NCBI RefSeq assembly: GCF_006335115.1
Contig: NZ_VDMJ01000020.1
Span: 62,001-126,000 of the forward strand
Length of the DNA: 64,000 bases
Direction of reading: 5' to 3'
Source: Streptomyces sp. NP160
GTDB lineage: Bacteria; Actinomycetota; Actinomycetes; Actinomycetales; Quadrisphaeraceae
This document shows, in pieces, positions 61,728 through 64,000 of this stretch. The notes below the pieces were generated by a model, which was not told the origin of the DNA, searched no databases, and saw only the letters and a list, made by a program, of their open reading frames with translations. Numbering within the stretch: the first letter of the stretch is position 1; every line of letters begins with the position of its first letter. The position numbers and the translations under genes were made by a program.

Positions 61728-61752
61728 CGATGCGTGCCTCTCGCGCATCGAT
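61726..61752. promoter_or_regulatory. Inverted repeat over the DUF2975 start
   Basis: Perfect 9-bp arms ATCGATGCG (61726-61734) and CGCATCGAT (61744-61752), 9 nt apart. It overlaps the end of the -10 box and the first codons, an ideal repressor site, possibly for the XRE protein encoded by the second gene of the operon. Confidence 0.55.
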
Positions 61753-62222
61753 TGACTCGCCCGCTGCAGGTGCTGCTGCTGGCGCTGTTCGCAGCCCTCG
61801 CAGGTGCGCAGGTCCTCCTCGTGGTGGGGCTGACCCAGCTGGCGCCCGTGGACTCCGCGGAGCTGGCCCGCTTCCGGTGGACGGTCGTGGTGGCGGCGCT
61901 CGCGGGGCTGGTCTGCCTGCAGGTGGTGCTGGTCGCCACGTGGCGCCTGCTGGGCCTGGTCCGCGCCGACCGCATCTTCAGCGACAGCGCCCTGCCCTGG
62001 GTCGACACCATCGTGGCCGCCCTCGCCGCGGTCTGGGTCGTGCTGGCCGCCGCGGTCGTCCCGGTCTTCCAGTTCGCCCAGGCCGACGACGCGCCCGGAC
62101 TGGGCGGGCTGCACCTGCTGCTGCTCCTGGTCGCGGCGGTGCCCGTGCTGATGATGGTCGTCATGCGCGCGCTGCTGACCCAGGCGACCAGGCTGCGCTC
62201 CGACCTCGAGGAGGTCATCTGA
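61734..62222 (+). CDS. DUF2975 membrane protein
   Basis: About 162 residues with four hydrophobic segments (VLLLALFAALAGAQVLL, VVVAALAGLVCLQVVLV, IVAALAAVWVVLAAAVV, LLLLLVAAVPVLMMVV). DUF2975 proteins are typically paired with a small XRE regulator, as here. Start: GTG 61734 on promoter evidence; ATG 61713 is in frame and would add 7 residues. Function unknown, perhaps a membrane stress sensor. It is directly followed by the XRE gene with no gap. Confidence 0.82.
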   Translation: MPLAHRLTRPLQVLLLALFAALAGAQVLLVVGLTQLAPVDSAELARFRWTVVVAALAGLVCLQVVLVATWRLLGLVRADRIFSDSALPWVDTIVAALAAVWVVLAAAVVPVFQFAQADDAPGLGGLHLLLLLVAAVPVLMMVVMRALLTQATRLRSDLEEVI

Positions 62223-62459
62223 GTGGCGATCGTGGTGCGCATCGACGTCGAGCTGGCGCGTCGCAAGATGTCGGTCGGCGACTTCGCCGAGCGGGTCGGC
62301 CTGACCCCCGCCAACGTGGCCGTGCTCAAGAACGGCCGCGCCAAGGCCGTCCGCTTCTCCACGCTGGAGGCGATGTGCCGGGTCCTGGGCTGCCAGCCCG
62401 GCGACCTGCTGGAGTGGGTGCCCGACGAGGTGAGCGGCGCCGACGTCCTGGGCGGCTGA
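62223..62459 (+). CDS. XRE-family HTH regulator, YozG-like
   Basis: 78 residues. The Cro/C1-type helix-turn-helix is visible in SVGDFAERVGLTPANVAVLKNGRAK with STLEAMCRVLGCQPGDLLEW. Proteins of this size and pairing (DUF2975 plus YozG-type HTH) are common in Firmicutes and Actinobacteria. It starts one base after the DUF2975 stop and is likely an autoregulator of the pair, via the inverted repeat at 61726-61752 (inference). Confidence 0.88.
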   Translation: MAIVVRIDVELARRKMSVGDFAERVGLTPANVAVLKNGRAKAVRFSTLEAMCRVLGCQPGDLLEWVPDEVSGADVLGG

Positions 62460-62532
62460 CCCACCAGACCCACCGCTCACCCCCCGCTGCCGGTCGCCGT
62501 GGGCGGAGGTGGTGACCACGGCGGTCGAGGAG

Positions 62533-62538
62533 TAGGAC
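62533..62538 (+). promoter_or_regulatory. Possible -10 box for the GlgC-like gene
   Basis: TAGGAC followed by exactly 6 nt and ATG 62545. The last base is C rather than T, so the match is partial. Confidence 0.4.
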
Positions 62539-62544
62539 TGGGCG

Positions 62545-63792
62545 ATGGCCCCCCCGCGCGTCCTGGCCCTGGTGCTGGCCGGTGGAGCAGGCAGCCGCCT
62601 GGAGCTGCTCACCGAGCACCGCGCGAAGGGCGCGGTGCCGGTGGCCGGGACCCACCGGCTCGTCGACTTCGCGCTCAGCAGCTGCGCGCACTCGGGCATC
62701 AGCGACGTGTGGGTCTCGGTGCAGTTCCACCCCGCCTCCCTGGCCCACCACCTGGCCAACGGCCGCCCCTGGGACCTGGACCGCACCGGCGGGGGGCTGG
62801 TGGTGCTGCCTCCCCACCGCGGCACGCCGCGTGAGGGCTGGCACACCGGGACCGCCGACTCCCAGTGGCGCAACGCCGACCTGGTGCGCCAGCACGACCC
62901 CGAGGTGCTCCTGGTCATGAGCTCGGACTCCGCCTGCACCCTGGACCTGTCCGACGTGGTGGAGGACCACCTGGGCTCCGGAGCCGAGGCGACGATGGTG
63001 GTCACGCGAGTGGCGCACGAGGAGGCCTCCCGCTACGGGGTGGTCGAGGTCGAGGAGGGTCCCTCCCCGTCGTCCGGTCCCGACGAGCCGTCCTCGGTCC
63101 GCGTGCGGCGCTACGAGTACAAGCCGGAGGAGCCCCGCAGCGACCTGGTCACCACCGAGGTGTTCGCCTTCGCCCCCCGCCAGGTGCTCGACCGGCTGGA
63201 GGAGCTGGCGCGGGCCGTGCGCCGCGGTGACGACGACGCCGGTGACGACGACGGCGGGCTGGGCGACCTCGGGCACGCCCTCCTGCCCGGTCTGGCCGCC
63301 GACGGAGCGGCCCGCACCCACCCCCAGCGCGGCTACTGGCGCGACCTGGGGACGGTGCCGGCCTACTGGACCGCGCACCAGGAGCTGCTCGGCCCGGAGC
63401 CCCCGCTCGACCTGGACGACCCGGCGTGGCCGGTGCTCACCCGCGGCGGTCGGCGCGGGCCGGCGCGGGTCATGGCCGGCGCGCGCGTCGAGCACAGCCT
63501 GGTCTCGCCCGGCGCGGTGGTCGCCGGCGAGCTGCGAGGTTCGGTGCTCTGCCCCGGTGCGGTCGTCGAGGAGGGAGCACAGGTGCTCGACTCCGTGCTG
63601 CTGCCGGGCGCCCGGGTGCTGGCCGGAGCACGGGTCGAGCGCGCGATCGTCGACGACGGCGTCGTCGTCGGCCGTGGCGCCCGTGTCGGTGGCCCGGAGG
63701 ACATCACGCTGCTGGGAGGCGCAGTCCGCGTCCACGACGGTGCACACCTCCCGGCGGGGTCACGGCTCCCCGAGCCGCAGCCCGGCCGCTGA
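62545..63792 (+). CDS. GlgC-like glucose-1-phosphate adenylyltransferase family protein
   Basis: 415 residues. The N-terminal nucleotidyltransferase domain has LVLAGGAGSRLELL and HRAKGAVPVAG (K retained, but KPAVPFGG of GlgC is changed to KGAVPVAG). SSDSACTLD replaces the usual GxDHxYxMD motif but keeps an Asp. YKPEEP and GYWRDLGTVPAYW are GlgC-like. A left-handed beta helix fills the C-terminus (about 290-400). The altered motifs suggest a paralogue rather than the housekeeping enzyme; nucleotide and sugar specificity are uncertain. Confidence 0.8.
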   Translation: MAPPRVLALVLAGGAGSRLELLTEHRAKGAVPVAGTHRLVDFALSSCAHSGISDVWVSVQFHPASLAHHLANGRPWDLDRTGGGLVVLPPHRGTPREGWHTGTADSQWRNADLVRQHDPEVLLVMSSDSACTLDLSDVVEDHLGSGAEATMVVTRVAHEEASRYGVVEVEEGPSPSSGPDEPSSVRVRRYEYKPEEPRSDLVTTEVFAFAPRQVLDRLEELARAVRRGDDDAGDDDGGLGDLGHALLPGLAADGAARTHPQRGYWRDLGTVPAYWTAHQELLGPEPPLDLDDPAWPVLTRGGRRGPARVMAGARVEHSLVSPGAVVAGELRGSVLCPGAVVEEGAQVLDSVLLPGARVLAGARVERAIVDDGVVVGRGARVGGPEDITLLGGAVRVHDGAHLPAGSRLPEPQPGR

Positions 63793-63797
63793 CGACC

Positions 63798-63831
63798 GCT
63801 GACCCGCACGCCCGCGGGCGTGCGGGTCAGC
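63798..63831. terminator. Bidirectional terminator, perfect 34-bp palindrome
   Basis: Uninterrupted palindrome with arms GCTGACCCGCACGCCCG and its complement, without a spacer. It separates the GlgC-like gene from the convergent VOC gene. Confidence 0.75.
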
Positions 63832-63888
63832 GGGGGTGCCGCAGTCCCGCAGTCCCTGCCGGAGCCGTCCGGGAGCTTCCCGCCGCAG

Positions 63889-64000
63889 TCAGCTCAGGCA
63901 CAGCTCGTTGCCCTCGGGGTCGGTCATGACCACCCACCGCTGCGGGCCCTGGCGGCCCTCCCCCGCGCGCGTCGCGCCCAGACCCTCGAGCCGCGACACC
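63889..64000 (-). CDS. VOC/glyoxalase-like protein, 5' part cut by window end
   Basis: Only the last 37 codons are visible. They end W-V-V-M-T-D-P-E-G-N-E-L-C-L-S, the typical C-terminal beta strand of small vicinal-oxygen-chelate (glyoxalase-like) proteins, including the metal-ligand Glu position. Function cannot be narrowed further. Confidence 0.65.
   Translation of the reverse strand, partial: VSRLEGLGATRAGEGRQGPQRWVVMTDPEGNELCLS

Noticed and set aside
1-64000. tRNA, rRNA, insertion sequence or prophage genes
   Set aside because: Intergenic gaps were read on both strands and none shows cloverleaf, rRNA or transposase features.

Overview
The window is high-G+C actinobacterial chromosome, roughly three-quarters G+C by eye, with codons almost always ending in G or C and many GTG or TTG starts. 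The gene set fits a monoderm aerobic actinomycete: mqo, glnE with a GlnA2-type glutamine synthetase, an F420-dependent reductase family protein, SpoIIE/HATPase partner-switching proteins and leaderless-type promoters. A Kineococcus/Kineosporiaceae-like source is plausible, but that is inference. Both ends cut genes. I see no rRNA, tRNA, prophage, IS element or CRISPR-Cas genes. Coding density is very high; the only gene-free stretch over 300 nt is the nrdA leader (6158-6458).

Left part (1-31.3 kb) is mainly housekeeping. It holds a cut nucleotidyltransferase, pta-ackA, a Gfo/Idh::aldo-keto reductase fusion, and nrdA-nrdB. The NrdB residues match class Ic (Mn/Fe) ribonucleotide reductase. Next come a DUF559 protein bracketed by phased palindromes, DUF2277, smpB, a YdcF-like protein and a methyltransferase. 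A two-gene dehydrogenase/TIM-barrel operon follows, then two SpoIIE-type phosphatases with an RsbW-like kinase around mqo. The part ends with a transglutaminase, an AnsP-like permease, a Ser/Thr kinase divergent from proC, nadK, an F420 protein, ogt and an aldehyde dehydrogenase.

Centre (31.4-42.7 kb) is the most distinctive region: one translationally coupled + strand operon. It encodes a NodU/CmcH carbamoyltransferase, a GT2::GmhB fusion, two GT9 (heptosyltransferase-family) enzymes, two GT4-like enzymes, a GmhA::HldE-kinase::HldE-nucleotidylyltransferase trifunctional fusion, an SDR and an OhrR-like regulator. The first four ADP-heptose steps are therefore packed into two polypeptides, in what looks like an organism without LPS. 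The product is probably a heptose-containing, possibly carbamoylated glycan or metabolite. A second small sugar operon (UXS-like decarboxylase, two GT2 enzymes, an unknown 111-residue protein and a 46-residue -CGC miniprotein) lies 3.4 kb further on.

Right part (42.7-64 kb) holds a haloperoxidase-type hydrolase, map, an AlkA-type glycosylase, a 2'-5' RNA ligase family protein, an SDR, an overlapping glnA2-amidotransferase-glnE operon, an MFS exporter and nadE-panB. A third SpoIIE protein (GAF-PP2C-HATPase), a DUF2975/XRE pair, a GlgC-like nucleotidyltransferase and a cut VOC protein finish it.

Three non-coding patterns recur. (1) Leaderless promoters, where a -10 hexamer with A at position 2 and T at position 6 sits exactly 6 nt before the start codon. 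(2) 20-bp palindromes GCACTCG-N6-CGAGTGC repeated at an exact 42-nt period at three loci. (3) Long near-perfect palindromes between convergent genes, probably bidirectional terminators.
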